Source: Alphaproteobacteria bacterium
GTDB taxonomy: Bacteria; Pseudomonadota; Alphaproteobacteria; Sphingomonadales; Emcibacteraceae
Reading direction: 5' to 3'
DNA length: 6,253 nt
NCBI GenBank assembly: GCA_013152615.1
Contig: JAADGA010000097.1
Location: forward strand, 1 to 6,253
The notes below the pieces were generated by a model. It had not been told where the DNA came from and searched no databases. It worked only from the letters and a program-made list of their open reading frames with translations. Positions 5,592 through 6,253 of this stretch are shown piece after piece. Within the stretch, counting starts at the first letter, position 1. The number at the start of each line of letters is the position of its first letter. The position numbers were made by a program, and so were the translations under genes.

Positions 5592-6134
5592 ATGTCAAGG
5601 AAAGGCTTTCGAAAAATACAGACTGTATCCGAGGCGGTAACGGCCGCGGGCAACCGGGCTTTTCGGCGCTATGGTTTTTCCCGGCGGGATATTATTTTAC
5701 GCTGGCCGGATATTGTCGGCTCGGCGCTGGCAGAGTGCAGCCTGCCGGAGCGCCTGACCTTTCCCGGCGCGGAAAAGCATGGCGGCAGTCTTTATATCCG
5801 GGTGCAGGGCAGCATGGCGCTGGAGCTGCAGCATTTTGAACCGGTGGTGATTGACCGGATTAATTGCTATTACGGCTATCGGGCGGTGGCCAAACTCATT
5901 TACCGTCATGGACCGGTGCCGCTGCGTCGGCGGAAAGTCAGGCCCTCGCCACCCGATTTAACCGATTCTCAGAAAAAACATCTGGAAGGCCAATTGAAAG
6001 GGGTCAAAACCAGCGCTCTGCATCAGGCACTTTATCGCTTGGGCAGCGAGGTTATTTCTGTTAAAAAACCAGAGGAAACAAAGAGTCAACAGAGATTCAC
6101 CCGGCGGGGTCTGGGCAGCCGCATGCCGGAATAA
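5592..6134 (+). CDS. dciA: DUF721 / DciA-family protein (probable DnaB-helicase loading factor)
   Basis: This 180-residue protein is counted from the ATG at 5592. The DUF721 core spans about residues 10-110: RWPDIVGSALAECSLPERL (37-55), GGSLYIRVQGSMALELQ (64-80) and VVIDRINCYYGYRAVAKLI (85-103), matching the family pattern W..IVG..LA, L.I.V....A.EL and the terminal R.N..YG. The basic patch LRRRKVR (111-117) is followed by a lysine/arginine-rich tail. DciA proteins bind and help load the replicative helicase DnaB in bacteria lacking DnaC; this is family knowledge and not shown here. An upstream in-frame GTG at 5475 would add 39 hydrophobic residues, but that extension contains the terminator and the candidate promoter, so it is rejected. 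The ribosome-binding site is weak (GGA at 5577-5579). The gene symbol rests on family membership only. Confidence 0.85.
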   Translation: MSRKGFRKIQTVSEAVTAAGNRAFRRYGFSRRDIILRWPDIVGSALAECSLPERLTFPGAEKHGGSLYIRVQGSMALELQHFEPVVIDRINCYYGYRAVAKLIYRHGPVPLRRRKVRPSPPDLTDSQKKHLEGQLKGVKTSALHQALYRLGSEVISVKKPEETKSQQRFTRRGLGSRMPE

Positions 6135-6145
6135 ATATTCTTTAC

Positions 6146-6175
6146 TTGATTTTAGCCCGAATTAATTTTTATACT
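6146..6175 (+). promoter_or_regulatory. Candidate promoter upstream of the truncated 3' gene
   Basis: TTGATT (6146-6151) and TATACT (6170-6175, five of six consensus bases) are separated by 18 bases in the AT-rich 68-bp gap after the DUF721 gene. The predicted transcript start, near 6182, is about 20 bases before the ATG at 6203. Confidence 0.45.
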
Positions 6176-6202
6176 TAACATACAACATATTGTGGATTAG
6201 AG

Positions 6203-6253
6203 ATGAACAAACAACTAGATAAACGAATATATAAATTTTTTGGCGTTGTTTTT
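6203..6253 (+). CDS. Start of a gene running off the window, possibly an exported (DsbA-like) protein
   Basis: Seventeen codons are visible from the ATG at 6203 and remain open to the window end: MNKQLDKRIYKFFGVVF. A basic stretch followed by hydrophobic residues is compatible with the beginning of a signal peptide. In Alphaproteobacteria a DUF721 gene is often followed by a DsbA-family thioredoxin gene, so that identity is suggested by context only. No domain is visible. The ribosome-binding site is weak (GGA at 6194-6196). Confidence 0.5.
   Translation, partial: MNKQLDKRIYKFFGVVF

Overview
The window looks like part of a Gram-negative, probably alphaproteobacterial, chromosome. The evidence is a large TonB-dependent outer-membrane receptor and, at the right end, a DUF721/DciA-family gene followed by the start of a gene whose N-terminus resembles a signal peptide. 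From general knowledge, DUF721 followed by a DsbA-type thioredoxin gene is an arrangement common in Alphaproteobacteria. Base composition is moderate rather than very GC-rich. No rRNA, tRNA, CRISPR array or insertion sequence was seen, and all supported genes are on the + strand.

Layout. Positions 3-2039 hold a TonB-dependent receptor lacking its N-terminus (the window starts inside the plug domain). A four-copy 30-bp tandem repeat (2041-2160) follows its stop codon. A tightly spaced run of four genes comes next: a VOC/glyoxalase-fold protein (2189-2707), an HSL-type alpha/beta hydrolase (2784-3743) and two classical short-chain dehydrogenases (3781-4569 and about 4581-5384). A good intrinsic terminator at 5486-5518 ends this run. 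A candidate promoter (5535-5563) then precedes the DUF721/DciA-family gene (5592-6134), and another (6146-6175) precedes a truncated ORF running off the end (6203-6253).

How the genes may work together (inference). The receptor would import a scarce or bulky compound, the hydrolase would cleave an ester or lactone, and the two SDRs would oxidise or reduce the released alcohol or ketone. The VOC protein could act on an intermediate or be accessory. The SDRs resemble 3-beta/17-beta-hydroxysteroid and cyclic-alcohol dehydrogenases, so an alicyclic, terpenoid or steroid-like substrate is plausible, but the sequence does not identify it.

The most unusual feature is at the gene junctions. Three of the four junctions in the receptor-to-SDR block carry clear short direct or tandem duplications (30 bp x4, 28-bp period x2, 23 bp x2), and the fourth has a weak 18-bp-period repeat. 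They overlap stop codons or ribosome-binding regions. The 23-bp duplication appears to have changed the hydrolase C-terminus, and the 30-bp array appears to derive from the last codons of the receptor gene.
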